From: Tetradesmus obliquus
Taxonomy: Eukaryota > Chlorophyta > Chlorophyceae > Sphaeropleales > Scenedesmaceae
Direction of reading: 5' to 3'
DNA: 64,000 bases
Assembly (NCBI GenBank): GCA_030272155.1
Contig: CP126202.1
Location: 3,369,501-3,433,500, forward strand
Every line of letters begins with the position of its first letter. The first letter of the stretch is position 1. The translations under genes and the position numbers were made by a program. The notes under the pieces were generated by a model, which worked only from the letters and a program-made list of their open reading frames with translations, did not search any database and was not told the origin of the DNA. Shown piece by piece: positions 1 through 13,400 of this stretch.

Positions 1-77
1 CCTGTAAATCCATCTGCAGCTGCTGCACCAATGCAAGCCTCAGATTGCTGCTGCAGGCAACCACTACTGAGGTGCCA

Positions 78-2457
78 TCAGGCAGCATCCATGATCAGCT
101 GCCTATATTCCGCCTGCAGCTGCTGCACCTGGCTGAGCATGAGCTCCTGCGGCTGCCGCTGCAGGAAGGCTGACGAGTGCTGCTCAGCATGCCCCACAGC
201 TGCTGCAAACCCCTGCGACAGCCTGCAGCAGCAGTGACAGCAGCAGCAGCAGCAGAGGGGCTGTTGGCGGCTGGGCAGGCTCAATGCAGCGCAGCAAGCG
301 TTGCAGCAGGGGAGACACCACACCGCCCGCAGTTGTAGGCTTGTAGGCGTGCAAACTAAACAGGCATGGCATGGTTATCGTGTGCATGCCTTGGTTCTGT
401 GCATACAAGCACTGCAAGAAGCTGCTGCTGCATGGCATAGCTGAGTGTGTGTGCTGGTGTCCCACCTGGCCAGCAGCTGGTGCTCAAAGTAGGTTGCTGC
501 CAGGTGCTGGTAGTCAGCAAGCAGCAGCGCCACCTGCGCGATCATGCGTGTGCATAGCCACATGCATACGGCAGCAGCCGCAACAGTATTGTCAGCTATG
601 TTTGGCTACAGAGCAGCACATAAAGGATTGCAGGAACAGCAAGGCAAGCAGCTGCCCTGCTTGCAGAGCTGAAACTAAATAATACTGTACTTTATGCTGC
701 CACATCCACCTAAACACAGCATTTCAGCAGCAGCTGGCCTCATGCCAAGCAGCTGGCGATTTCAAAGGCTGCCAAACATCGGCGCCCAGCCGCTCCTACC
801 TGTGCTACATGCAGCTGCGCCACTGCGCTTGACATCAAATGCTGCCGCGCAGCAGACACCAGCACGTCCGGCGGTATGCTGCTGCTGCTAGTGAAGCTGG
901 CAGCATCCGTACTGCCACCTGTTGTACTGCCATCGTCTCCCAGCAGCTGCTGCCCCAACCTTGCAAGCTCCTGCAGTACAACACCAGGTGCCATACACGG
1001 CGCAGCAACAGCAGCAGCAGCAGCACCAGCTGCTGATGGCCCTGCAACTGCAGCAGCGCTGGCAGTAGCTCCTGCTACTGCTACTGCAGCAGGCTGCTGG
1101 GGTACTGCTGGTAGGCCTAGCTGTGTGCGTAGAGCCACGAGGGCAGGGTTGTTGACCTGACTGCTGGCTGCAGAACTGCTGCTGCCTCGCTGTGCTGCTG
1201 CTGCTGCTGACGGCAGCAGGCTTGGAGCAACACGAGACAGGGCAGCTGGCAGTGCTCCAGCGAGTGCGCTGCAACAGAAGCGAAGCAAGGGGCAAAGCAG
1301 CAGCAGCGGGAGCAGCAGCAGCAGGGCAGGAGGCAGCTTCAATCAGCAGGTTCTTGGTGAGTGCGGACTGCGCTGCCAGCACAGCCCATAGAGCAGCATG
1401 CATCACAATCATAGCCTGCCGCTCCGCCCGTGCTGCCGCATGCACCCTCCAATTGCTGCGCTCTCGCACAAAGCACCCGGTACCACATCAATTATGCACG
1501 ATTGCCAAAGCAACATCCAGCATGCTCCCCTCCTGACGGTATATCCGGGCCTTGCCCATTGCCACACTGCGCCCCACTCACCCTGCCTGCCCCTCCCTGC
1601 CAGCTAGCAGCGAGTTGACTGTGGTGGCCATAGTGCTGCTCACTGAGCTGCTAAGCTTGTTGATGGCATCAGCAGAATATGCTGCGGGGTTGCGAATCAG
1701 CTTTGCAAGCTCCCCAGAGCCCAGTCCAGCATCCATAAGAGCTGCAAGGGGCTGGCTGCTGCTGCTGCTGCTGCCGCCACATGCCGGGCTGGGCGGCTGC
1801 TGCTGCAGCTGCTGCTGACCGTATGCAGGGGCAGCATAGGCAGCAGGGGCGCCTGGGTAGGGTGGTGGCAGCTGCACTTGTGGCGGCGGTGGTGGCGGAG
1901 GGCCTGCTGCTGCTGCTGTTTGGTCTGCTGCTACTACTGGGAGCGCCTGTTGCTGCTGCTGGTGTAGTGAGCTGCTACTTGCGTGTTGTGCTCCTGCAGC
2001 AGCTGCTGCTGGCTCAAACTGTGCGGGGTCTTGCTGCTGCTGCTGCTGCTGCTGCTTGTATGGGCTGCCTGGCAGGGACAGCAGGTCTGGCGTGCTGCTG
2101 GTGTTGCTCACCGCTGGCGGCATTGCTGCTGCTGCTGCTGCTGCTGGCTGCTGGCTCTGCGTATCTCTCGACCTGATAGGGCCCAGTAGCGACTGCAGCA
2201 GTGACTGCTGAGACCCTGGCCTGCACGTTGGCATAGCACACCATACCAGAAGCAGCAATGAGCCAAGCCTAGGCGAGTTGCTGGATGCTGCCGTGCAACC
2301 GCCACATATGCAGCAGTGCCTTGCACAATGTTGCAGCCAATGCGATCATGCGCTGTGCAGTACAACTGCTGCCCACCTGGCTTGTGTGGCGCTGCCGCTC
2401 AGGGACTGCTGCGAGCCTGAGGGGCTGGGGGGCACTGTCAGCTCCCCAGCCTGAGGA

Positions 2458-2495
<38 letters not shown>

Positions 2496-5400
2496 CACTC
2501 ACAAAGTGAAATTGTAGCAGAGGGTGCGCCTGGCGGGCTAGGGGCGCATGTTTGTCAAAACACACGCACGCGTCCTGCTGATCACAGCAAGAGAACAGCT
2601 GCAACATTCCGCACTTATGATGCCATGGCTACGTGTTACATCAACAGCAACAGGCACAGGCACTGCACTTGCAGAAATGTGATCAGGTTGCAGCTGATGC
2701 TGCCGGAGTGACATGTGCCTGCGCCAACACCCCAGCAAGCCCTGTCCAGCATAACAAGAGCATTCACTAGCTGCATGTGCACAGCTGGTGTGACACTGGC
2801 ACATCACATCTGGGTGTCATATACGCTGATGTGGCGCACTGTTACACCGTCTGCTGCGCACAAAAGTAACAAGTCCAGCCAGCCCTACATATACCCCCAT
2901 GATTCGCCCGCAGTCCTCATACTTTCCACAATTTATCAAGAGCAGGTGAAAGACCCTGCATTGGCCTGTCCATGGCCTCACATATCAAACCTAACATTTT
3001 TTAGCACTCCTTGTCTTGCAAGCAGCCTCACTGCAGACTCTTTTGCAGCGGATGCATCATGCGGTCCATGTATCATGCGTAACCACTGCAGCAGCAGCAG
3101 CACTCACCGTGTCCAGCCACCACATGACCTTGCATATGCCCTCTTTCTGCCTGCCTCAAATGCAAACCAATGATATGCACTCGTCGTGCTTTCAGGCATA
3201 CAATAGACTTGGCTTGTCCTGCAGGCAGCCGCAGTGCATGGCTGTCTGGCAGGACTTGCAGCACGTTCTAAGTCAGCCACATCAACTGCGCTCACCGCAT
3301 CCAGCCACCACAGGTCCTTGCATATGCCCTCCTTCTGCCTGCCTCCCAGCAGCAGCATGCGGCCGTCAGGCAGCGGCGTCATGCTGTGGCACATGCGCTC
3401 GCAGGGCCCTGACCCCGCCTCGTCAGCAGCAGGCAGCTGCACCCACCTGCAGCAGCAGCAGCAGCAGCAGCAGCAGCACGCACAACAACTGTGTTGCCCC
3501 ACAGTGCGTCCCGTATCAGACGGCTGCTTAGCAACGCACTGTTTGCCCCACTATCCTGCAGCTGCTCAGTACTCAGCGCCTTTGCCTCTACGCTCTGCCT
3601 GCCACACCCCCGACACCCACAGCCCAACGGAGGTGCATGGCAATGGAATAAGGGATGCTGGTGTTTAGCATCCTCCCTGCTACAGGGCGCACATGATGCT
3701 GCTCGTGTCCAGCAGCCACGCATCTCTGCTGTGCAGAGAGCATACGATACCAGTGAGCAAACATAAAAAAAACTTACATCAAGCTGCTCATGTCCAGCAG
3801 CCACGCCTCCTTGCTCTGCACGTAGTTGCGGTTCAGCGACAGGAACGAGCTCAGGTCCAGGCAGCCGCCAAACAGCACAACGCGCTGTTGCTGCTGCCCG
3901 TCTGCTGCTGCTGCTGCTACGCCGCCGCTGCTGCTTGCCCTTGGCGTGGCGGCCAGACTGCCTGATGTATCTTGGTGTGGCGCTGCTTCTGGGGTGCTGC
4001 CCGCAGCCACCGCTGCTGCTGCTGATGGTAGTGGTTCCTCAGCACCGACACCGGTGCTGCTGCTGCCTGCTTCGCTGGTTGCTGTGCCAGGCGCTGCTGC
4101 TGGTAACGACGCTGCAGGAAGTTGCAAAGTATTGTGGAGTGAGGTCAGCACGTTTCAGCATGTAAGCATGGTGCGCTGGTGCAAGTGTCTCTTGTCCCAG
4201 CATGAAAGATGACTAGTCAACAGCAGCACGCAGCAACTTGAAGCCTACACACAGGACAGCCATAGCCAGCACAAAGCGCAGACACCAGCAGCACCATAGA
4301 CATCCCACACCGCACACATACCTACTGCCAGGGTGTGTCCAAAGCGTGGCGCGGGGCTTGCTTTGACTTTGACCTGCGTCCAGCGTGCTGTAGCCCCCTG
4401 CTGCCACCCCCGCAGCACCCACAGGTCATCGAGGGGGCCGCTGTCCCGCTCCCCACCAAACAGCACCACCTGCGATCCAAGCTGCAGGCACAAACAAGAA
4501 ATCTGAAGGATCAGTTATCAATGATAAAAGGTGAAGCAAAAGCACAACACCCACAGGTCATCTAATGGGCCGCTGTCCCGCTCCCCACCAAACAGGACCA
4601 CCTGAGAGCCAAGCTGCAAAACCACAGCACACGCAAAGTGAAGGGCACGACAGATAAGTGAAAAGTTGCTTGTGGGTTGAAGAGTGTGGAGCGGGGCTCA
4701 GCATCTGCAGCTGCGTCACCAGACACGCGGGACGCATACAATCTGGCTGCCATGCAAAGTCGCGAGCTACAGTTGCCACCGTGAGGGCAGACGTGCACCA
4801 AGAGGGCCGGGGCGTCCTGCAAAGCTGCAGGGCGGGTATGATATATCAAGCTCCACCCACCTACCTTAACCATGCCATGCATCTTGCGGGGTGCTGGCAG
4901 TGGCCCCTCAGGCTTCAGCTGCTGCCAGCAGCACCTGCAGCAGCACAGCACAGCGGCAACCAAGCTCATGTTATGCACCTGGCGGGCAAGCATAGTGTAC
5001 TTGAACACTGCTGGTGTTTGCGCAAAGGAGCTGTGCTGATCTACATTCCATGACATGGTGTTGCTTGCTCTGATGCTTTGATGTGCTTCACCACCTATAC
5101 AGCAGTAGTATCACCGCCAAGCAGTGCGTGTCTGCATGTGTCCAACAGCCGGTCCTGCAGGCACGTGCCCTGCCTCAAACCACTCACAAGAAGCAGCATG
5201 TCTGCAGGTCGCTGCAAATTGCAGACATGCAGTCAGAATTTTGCACAGCTGTCCACATCAAACAGCCAGCAGTCCTGCAGCGACCTTCCCACCTCGAGGT
5301 GCACCCAAGCAGCACAGTGTCCACAGCCCTCTGCACATTGCTCACTGCTGCTTTTCAACAGGCCTTCTCACCTCTCAACGTCAAACAGCCAGCAGTCCTG

Positions 5401-6581
5401 CAGCGACTTCCCAGCTTCACTGCGGCCGCCAAACAGCAGCAGCGTTGACTCGTCCAGCAGCAGCAGTGAGGCCATGTCCCTACCCAGGGGGCTGGGCCCT
5501 ACAGGGTCAACAGGCAGCTTGGCCCACTGCCAGTCCTCCTGCAAGCAGCGCGACACAGAAGAAGCCTTGGCAACAAAGGATGTGGTGTTTTGTTTGCCAG
5601 CCGCTTTGGAGCAGTAACAAGGCCAGGCAGAGGCAGGCTGGTGCAATGTGCACATGCGCTGCAGAGGCTACAGCCATCAAAGCTGATACCCTGCATCATA
5701 CAGGCATGATGCCTGCGCTGTTGCCGCAACAGAGCAAGCGCTCCACTGCTGTACAGCGCCAGCGGCACAAGCAGCTCTGCAGCTGCAGCCACACACCAGT
5801 ATCCAGCATGCAAGCACAGACGGCACTGCCGCTGAGTTGTTCTGCTGTAGTTTGACCAAAACTTGTGTTGACCAAAGGTTGACCGACCACCTGTTTGACC
5901 AGCAAAGTCACGCACCGTGTCCAGCTGCCACACATCGTTGAAGAACGTGCGGCGTTTCCTGTTGTGCTCTGCATCAAACGTCAGGATGTGCCCTCCAAAC
6001 AGCAGCAGCCGCTGCCCAAGTGCAACAGCACAGTGGAAAGCACGTGCCCCTGGGTTGGGGCCGGGCAGGATGTCTGGTACTGACCAAGTGCCATTGTCAA
6101 CCTGGGTCAGAGACAGCGGGAAGTGTGGCACAGAACACAGTGCATGCTAGAAGGCATGGGGGCATGCGGCTGTGCTGTGAGACCTACAGCTTGACAAAAA
6201 ACAGGGCCGTGGAGGACGACTCTGCATCACATGATGACAGTTCTGCACATGACGCCACTCTGGGCACGCTGCTGCAACAGCTGGGCTGTGTGTATCATGC
6301 GAGCTGACACCTCCACTTCCTGTGAAGCTGCTGCTGCTATGCTCTTGCAGTCAGATAACACTGGTGAAGAATACTGCAACAGCAGCACCCACCTGCAGCA
6401 CCACAACGTCTCCTAGTGCAGTTTGTGCACTCTCTCCAGCAGCAGAGCCCACCCCACCATACACCACAACTAGATCCGAGCCCCAGTTCGCCTTGGCATT
6501 TACACAGACAGCTGAGTGGCCGAAACGAGGCAGAGACAGCCCGGGATCGGCCAGGGAGGTATAGCAGTGACTCCACTTCAT
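78..6581 (-). CDS. Kelch-repeat protein with C-terminal coiled tail (12 exons, about 883 aa)
   Basis: Exons (gene order): 6581-6393, 6101-5916, 5538-5372, 4934-4865, 4481-4322, 4111-3778, 3446-3296, 2450-2377, 2220-1582, 1268-800, 533-466, 222-78. Phase closes at every junction. Residues 1-420 hold Kelch blades: PRFGHSAV then VVVYGG, ARAFHCAVALG then LLLFGG, LLLFGGRSEAG, VVLFGGERDSG then PRFGHTLAV, VVLFGG, and MLLLGG, most followed by a DxWxLD-type strand. The start Met directly precedes the first blade, so no targeting peptide is expected. Residues 420-810 are Q/A/S/P-rich low complexity with short conserved helices (near LMDAGLGSGELAKLI). The last 70 residues look helical and may form a coiled coil. 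This suggests a cytosolic protein-interaction scaffold; the partner is unknown. Several introns carry copies of exon edges, listed separately. Confidence 0.8.
3105..5300 (-). repeat. Truncated exon-edge copies inside Kelch introns
   Basis: Five places show a partial copy of a neighbouring exon. 3108-3165 copies the end of the 3446-3296 exon (it still reads WWLD before a donor). About 3695-3725 copies the end of the 4111-3778 exon (AWLLDTSS). 4549-4615 copies the start of the 4481-4322 exon, preceded by its own TTTGCAG. About 4960-4990 weakly copies part of the 4934-4865 exon. 5262-5300 and a more decayed piece near 5130-5160 copy the end of the 5538-5372 exon (QDCWLFDV). Copies of exon ends lie downstream of the exon in gene order and most copies of exon starts lie upstream, as expected for tandem duplication across a splice site. 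Confidence 0.75.
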
Positions 6582-6969
6582 GGTGGACAGATATGCAGCA
6601 AGTAATCAGGGTTGGCCAGGCAGAGTCAGCTCATGAGCTCTCATATCGTTTCGAGGTGAAGAACAATGATGAAATACGATGTTGCGAAGCGCACTGTAGA
6701 GCCAGGGAACGGCAGTTTCATGAATCAGGCAACCTGGCAGTTCCTGCTGACAGTTTGTCATGGTACAACCGTGACACGTCTCACATGGACCGCCGGGGAC
6801 TGACAGGCAACATATTGACGAGCAATGGCACTGCCGCATACACCTCAGGATTCACCGGTTGGTTGTACCCATCTGCAGTGCTACAGCCAGACTCACACCA
6901 GCCTGTCCCGACTGTATCAGCCGTGATTAGTGAATCGCAAAAAGTCAGCACGGTTTAAGTTAACAGCTG
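6582..6969. promoter_or_regulatory. Divergent intergenic region, probable bidirectional promoter
   Basis: These 388 bases separate the start codon of the Kelch gene (minus strand, 6581) from that of chorismate mutase (plus strand, 6970). Both 5' UTRs and core promoters must fit here unless there are untranslated upstream exons. I see no clear TATA box. The stretch is less CAG-rich than its surroundings. Confidence 0.5.
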
Positions 6970-9536
6970 ATGTCTTTATCGCAGTTACAACTGCAGCAGC
7001 AGTGGCAGCAGCACTGTCGCAGCAGCAGCAGCCGGGTGCAGCAGCAGCAGAGTACTCGGCGATGGCAGGCTAACTGCGTACATAGAGCAACCAAGCGTCA
7101 GGTGAGACCTCTGACGCCGCTCAATGGCTTTGCTGACTGCAGCAGCATCGTAGTGACACCAGCAACAGCGCCAGCATCTGACACATCAGAGAACAGCACG
7201 CCCGTAAGACTTGCATCAGCCAGCCCTGAAAACTGCATAGGTCAGTACATAATCATACTACCGACTTCAAAGATATAGCTGTGTGTTCTTGCACAGGTGT
7301 CCTGCAAAGCAGTAGCAAACGTGCAGAGCCCAGCAGCAGCAACAGCCCCAACACCAGGCGCTCGCGACATGTCTGCGAGCCTCACCCTGCCCAACATCCG
7401 CTCCAGCCTCATCAGGCAGGAGGACAGCATCATCTTCACACTCATAGAGCGGGCACAGTTTGCACAGAACCCACTGGTGTACCAGCCAGGGGGAGTGGAG
7501 GTGCCAGGTAGGTGACCTGCCAACACAATTATCTATATTGTGTGGGTGTGTCAACGTGCAGCAATCGCCAGCACTGCTTTGAAGCACATGGTGGTGCCTC
7601 AGCAGAACACTGACCTCACACTTGCTGCCACCATGTGATTGGCATGTTTCGTCTGTGGTAGCCACCAGTATCCTTGCACGCCGCTGCATGCAAACATGGA
7701 ATGCCAGCTGTGTCGGCTGCAAATACATTCCTGCAAACTACCCGCGTTTTTGCAACTCGCAGCCTACAGCAAGGATGGCAAGCAGTACTCGCTGATGGAG
7801 TACATCCTGCGCGAGACGGAGCAGCTGCACGGCAAAGTGAGGCGCTACACCAGCCCCGACGAGCACGCCTTCTACCCAGGTGGGGGCATTCAACAGCAGC
7901 AGCAGCAGTAGCACCACCAGCAGCAGCAGCAGCAGCAGCAGCGGTAGCAGCATGCTTGCAGGATAAGGTTGTGCAGCTTTGTGGAGGTGGCTGCACAGGC
8001 CCAGCTGTGCAGCGCAGCAGCAGGCAGCACCAGCAGCAGCACTGCAGGCCGGCCGGCGACTGCAATGCGGGAGGTTTGCACACCACTGCAGTGCAATGCC
8101 TCCCTTGATTGCTGTACAACTAATACGTGCACACCTAGGAAGCCTGGCCAGCCACAACATGACATCTAACTAGTAACTACTCTGCTGTCATACATGGTAC
8201 TGCTGCTGCTGCTGCTGCAGAGGAGCTGCCTGCCATGGTGCTGCCCCCGCTGGAGTACCCGAGTATCCTTGCGCCTGCTGCTGACGCCATCAACATCAAC
8301 AGCCAGATTATGTCCATCTACCTCAACAGCCTGCTGCCAGGTGAGCTGCGGCAGCACTTGTTCTGCTGAGCTGGCAGATGCTTGCAAACACACATCATGC
8401 GTGTGTTGACTGCCAGATCAAGGCGAGATATACCTCAGATGTACTGCGGCAGCAGGTTGGCCAGCTGCAAGAGGTCACTGCGCTGGTGAGGGCTAGCCGG
8501 GGAGTTCATGTATATGTACACATTGCAACCCCACTGCAACAGGCTTCTGCCAGGTAGATGGCGGCAGCAGCAACCTGACGCCTTGACAGCCGAGGTTGAG
8601 CTGGGATGAATGCCAGCGCTTTCAGGTGCATGCCTTACGGCAGCGGAGTGAAGGCGGAGCCGGCTGCAGCGCTTCGCATAGCTGCTACACAATCATCACA
8701 TGTGCTTCACAGCCAGGCTGAAGCAACTCAGCCAGGCCGTCATCTGACGAAATTCCTCTGCTGCCCTGCTGCATTTACTTCATCGTGTGCTGCAGCCATC
8801 GCCGCCCCAGGTGATGATGGCAACTACGGCTCCGCCGCCACGCTGGACGTGCTGGCGCTGCAGGCGCTGTCCAAGCGCATCCACTACGGCAAGTTCGTGG
8901 CAGAAGCCAAGTTCAGGTGCGGCGCTGGGTGGCTGACGAAGCATAAGACCCGCTGAAATACTTGATCACGCATTTCTACTGCTGTCAGCCGCTTGTTTGA
9001 CGTATTAATCGACTTTGATTGATGTCTGGCGGCAGTGTGTGCTGGCGATTCCTGCCAGCTGCTGCAGGGTATTTATGTACTGCCGGCTGATGGCACTGGA
9101 ATTGCGGAAGCCTTGCAGTCCATCACTAGGCTGTTCGCAGTCACATGCTCATTGTGCAAATGCTCTCAATGTTCCTCTCCCCGGACCGTTGTTTCGCTAA
9201 TGTTGCTGCTGCTGCTGCTGCTGCAGGGCCAAGCCGGAGGAGTACACAGCACTCATCAAGAACCAGGACGCAGCCGCCCTCATGGACCTGCTGACAGACC
9301 GCAAAGTGGAGCTGGCAGTGGTGGAGCGAGTGCGGCTCAAGGCAGCAACCTTTGGGCAGGACGTCAACCCTGCAGCACAGCAGCAGCAGCAGCAGCAGCA
9401 GGATCAGCAGCAGCAGCATGAGCAGGTGTACAAGATTGAGCCAGATGTGCTGGCGAAGATGTATGACGATGCGGTGATGCCGCTGACAAAAGATGTGCAG
9501 GTGGCCTATCTGCTGCGGCGGCTGGACCATGAATGA
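6970..9536 (+). CDS. Chorismate mutase, plant AroQ type, plastid-targeted (6 exons, 292 aa)
   Basis: Exons 6970-7203, 7297-7507, 7763-7879, 8221-8340, 8796-8916, 9227-9536; phase closes to a stop at 9534-9536. Converts chorismate to prephenate, the branch point to Phe and Tyr, in the plastid stroma. Family signatures run in order: [98 protein letters not shown]. The basic pocket residues (Arg in the first helix, Lys in KRIHYGKF) and the Gly/Ser region of the plant allosteric site are present. The N-terminal 100 or so residues are Ser/Gln/Arg-rich and serve as a transit peptide. An extra Q-rich stretch interrupts the last domain between TFGQD and the terminal helices. The donor at 7204 (GTAAGA) was chosen over 7241 because only it keeps frame. 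TGTAA follows at 9741. Confidence 0.95.
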
Positions 9537-9740
9537 GTGCTGCTGTTGCTGGTCATGACAGTGTCGGGGTTGAGTTACAGCTGCGATGATTGGTGCTGTG
9601 TGTGGCAGCTGCGGCTGCTGGGGATGCGGAAAGTTGGAGGCAGTTGAGCAGATTATCAACAGCTCTGCTGCACCTGTTTTGGAGCATCCCAATCGGATTG
9701 TACATTGACGGATGGCTGCAGGTCGTGTTTGCTGCCATGG

Positions 9741-9745
9741 TGTAA
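9741..9745 (+). terminator. Putative TGTAA polyadenylation signal of chorismate mutase
   Basis: TGTAA, the usual chlorophyte polyadenylation signal, lies about 205 bases after the stop codon. A second TGTAA follows near 9857. Confidence 0.4.
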
Positions 9746-10458
9746 CACTGATGACGACAAATGGTTCATTCGACTCCATTTTTGTGCATGGTACAACCAC
9801 ATGAACGGGGCACTTTGCTGTGACCGTGGTATCGCAATGACAGCAGGCCTAGGCCCTGTAAGACTTGTACCAAAGGCTGCACAACTAAAATACAACGCAT
9901 TTATTACAGAGTTTTATTTAATCAGATGCTCAGGGTTTGTGGTAGAATGCAGATCATGCTGGCATTGCTGCAGACAGTGGGTCATGCTGGCATAACTGAA
10001 GACGATGTTTCATGCTGGCATTGACTGGCGCTGCTGGCGCAACCTGAGTCTCTGACCAATGCTAGCAGGTGTGTTAAAGTAGCAATGGATCAACTGCTCA
10101 CTGTTCAGCTGCTATGATGGCCAGAAACGCCTGCTGCCCTCGGGTGGAGGCGCCACGGATGGGCCACGGACATGTACAGTGCAAAACCCTAGCGGTCGCT
10201 GGTGGCTGGTTGGTTACCATGGTCGTCGCCTACGTTCCAAACTTTTTCATCTTGGTAGTAATAATATAATTTCTTTTGCAACGACTCTGCATTACAGGTC
10301 ACTTCACCTTCACCGCCGGCACGGATAACTCGCCTGAGCACGGATAGGACACCTGCGCGTCCTGCAGGACAGGATACCCCGGCAGGCAGTTGTTTGAATC
10401 AGCAGATTCGCCATCAATAAACTGCTGGAAAAACTAGACACAACTCACAGTTGCTGCC
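9746..10458. other. Intergenic stretch between two plus-strand genes
   Basis: About 700 bases with no convincing coding exon. It holds three imperfect copies of CATGCTGGCAT between 9955 and 10025. An AT-richer patch near 10230-10275 may belong to the promoter of the next gene. Confidence 0.5.
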
Positions 10459-13400
10459 ATGCAAGCTGTTGGATTGTACAGGAAGCACAGTTTGCTGCAA
10501 CACCCCAGCAGGCAGCTCAGTTCACCCTCCCTGGTGCAGTGCAGCGCCTCAAGGTCCCGTAAGCGCACTGCTGCACGTACACAGGCCTTGCCATGGAGCC
10601 AGCCCAGCCCCACACCTGCTTCACGGGCCAGCTTGTTGCGCGACACAGCAATGGAGCAGCTGCAGGGCAATCGCCGCCTGAATGACTGGCAGCCTGTGAT
10701 CCAGGTGCGCACAGCAGACGCCTGATACTAGCAGAAGCCAGCAGCCGCTTCTCCCAAATGCCTGAAGAAGCAGAGTCCAACAATATCCAGTTGACTGCAC
10801 AGCTGTAACTAGATACACCAAGCTTATTGTTGGACAGACTCGGACTTCGGAAACCTCCTGTTCTGCTGTACGCACCTGTGGTTAGCCTACACACTGCCTG
10901 CCTAAGCGCTCAAGGTTTGCTGCCTTGAGAGAGCTACCAGGTACAGATTATCAACTCTGGTCATGCCTGCGCAGTAATAGCTTTCTGCAGAAGACTACAC
11001 ATGCATTTCTGTCCTGGGCTGCTCATTCAGAAACTATTGGAATGGAGGCATGAGATCAAGTATTAACTTGCGGACCAAGCACAAGCAGTGCTGACCCATG
11101 CTCTGCTTGCAGGAACTCAAGCGCCTCAGGCAGCACAAGCCGGGCTCAGAAGAAAGTGCAGCAGCTGCTGCAGAGATGATGCTTCTGCAGCTGGCCATCA
11201 ACCCCAACTTCATGTCTTACCGGCAGTTTGAGGACTTCCAATTGGAAGTGACAACTGTCGTCAGGAGTGGGGAGCTACCAGGGCTGGCAACGAAGGCTGT
11301 GTAAGCATCTGCCGTTGTGGGGAATGTGTTGTGCAGCAGTGGACACTACAGTGCGCTGCGCAAACTGCTCATTATGTCAACCTGGAACACTCTGGCGACA
11401 GCTGCCTCCCAAGACCGTTGCTAAACTTGCAAGCAGTGCTGGTGAACAGGCATGTCTGTAACGGCGCGCAGTATCTTGTTTTGATGCATGGGGGCTCTTG
11501 CATGCTGGCATTGGAACATACGTACCAGACAGCCGTGTACCTTCCTCTGTTGCTGAGCATGTGCTGCTGCTTGTGACTGCAGGGTGCTAGAGGCTGTGCA
11601 CGCTATGTGCCTGGTTGATGAGTCGTTCACAGAGCTGCTGACGTCAGAAGGATTTAAAAAGAATGGGGTGGTCATGCTACGCAACTTCCTGAACATGCAG
11701 CTGTCTGGGATGCTGCAGGTATTTGCACTGGCCCTGATGGAAAGGCGGTGCAGAGACTGGCGGTTGTGTTGCTTCAATGGTTAATGTGACAGAACAGCCA
11801 GTCAACGGTTGCAGCAGTCGCAGGGTGTTTATCATGCTGTTGCTTGAATAACAGAGTTGTTCTCTGTGCGTGTCCTGCACAGCGGCCCAGTGTTATACTG
11901 TAGTCTATGCTACAAAGCTTCAGGGTGGATTCAACAAAACAACATCACCTCGCACTTGCCCTTCTACCTGCACTGCAATTGCTGCAGCTGATTGATGACA
12001 CCTTCAACTGCTGGTCCTTTGCCTTCTACTGGCTAGACATAGTGGCCCTGGCCCTGCAGGCGGCAGACGGCAAACCAGGCCCAGCAGCAGTGGCGGCAGC
12101 ACAGCAGCTCATGCAGGAGAAGCACAGCATCTTCGTGGCCAGGTGTGTTTGCGTGCATGAGGTTCCAGGTTCAACTGGATGTACACATGTGGCAGTGCAT
12201 GTTCCGGTGCACGCATATACAGAATGCGTCATTGTCTAAAGATGCAATATTATGCGCGGATACAGTGACTGTCAGCAATGCATGAGCTGCTGCCTGTGTA
12301 CCGGGCAGTCGACAGCTGCCAACTATACCATGACTAAGTTATCAGGAGTGCTCATAGTGTGGTTGTGAATTACGTACTGCTGGTCTTGGTGGTAAAGCAC
12401 CAAATGCGCATCCTGCTGCTGCTGATTTCAACCCAGACGGTGCCAAGCACCACATGTGACTTCTTGCGTTGGCCACTGTGGCTTCTTTTGGCTGCAGGCT
12501 GGTCCTGCGCTTTGCAGATACCCTGGCGTCATCCTACGTGTTGCGATCTGATTCACTTGGCCTCATTAGCAAGGCGTCGCTGCGTCTGTGTGAAGAATTT
12601 CGGCAGACGATTGTTTCACGTGTTGAAGTCAAGGCAGCAGCCCACTCAGCAGCGCAGCAGATGTCAGCCAACAGCAGCAGCGGCTTCCCTCCTTTTGTCA
12701 GTGCTGACACACGCAGTGCCTATGCAGATGATCGCAGCAACAGCAGCAGCAGCAGCAGCAGCCGCAGCAACAGCAACACCACCAGCAGCAGCAGCCGCAG
12801 CAGCAGCAGCAGCAGCACATTGGCCGTGATGCAGCAGCAATTTGATGACTTGCTTCATTCAGGCAGCACAGTTGAAACAGTACAGCAGCTGCAGCAGCTG
12901 CTTGCCAGTGCCGGCATACAGCCAGGCAGTGGGCAGCAGTTGCAGACTGTGGATCCAGCACTGGCAAATGCTCTGCGGCTGTGGATGTGCCAGATGCGAG
13001 AAACCAGGTCAGGTTTAAGCGCCGGGGTGCTGAAAACTGGTGGCACAACTCCGTGGCTGCCCGTGGCCCTCGCGCAGCTGCAAGTGCTGCAGTCTGCAAG
13101 CAGCCCTGAAGCAGCGCGGCTGTTGATGGGAGACAATGCTGTGCCGGAGCAGTACCTCAGGTGAGAGGCAGTTTTGCAGCTGAGGCTGCAGGCCAGACAC
13201 GTGTCCTGCTGTTGTGATCACGAACGCCAGACCCGTGCAGAGCTGTGTTTGCCAGGTATGGAACAGTAAGCACTTAAGTTTGGACGGAACTTGAATCCCT
13301 GTTGGTCAGCAGCGGCAACATAGCCCCCATGTGGAATCACAGGTATGACTGTGGTGCATGCGACCTACCATAGCAAACATTTACTAGCCACATACGTCAG

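Noticed and set aside
7241..7296. Donor at 7241 for the first chorismate mutase exon
   Set aside because: It would shift the frame at the next exon; the GTAAGA donor at 7204 keeps phase.
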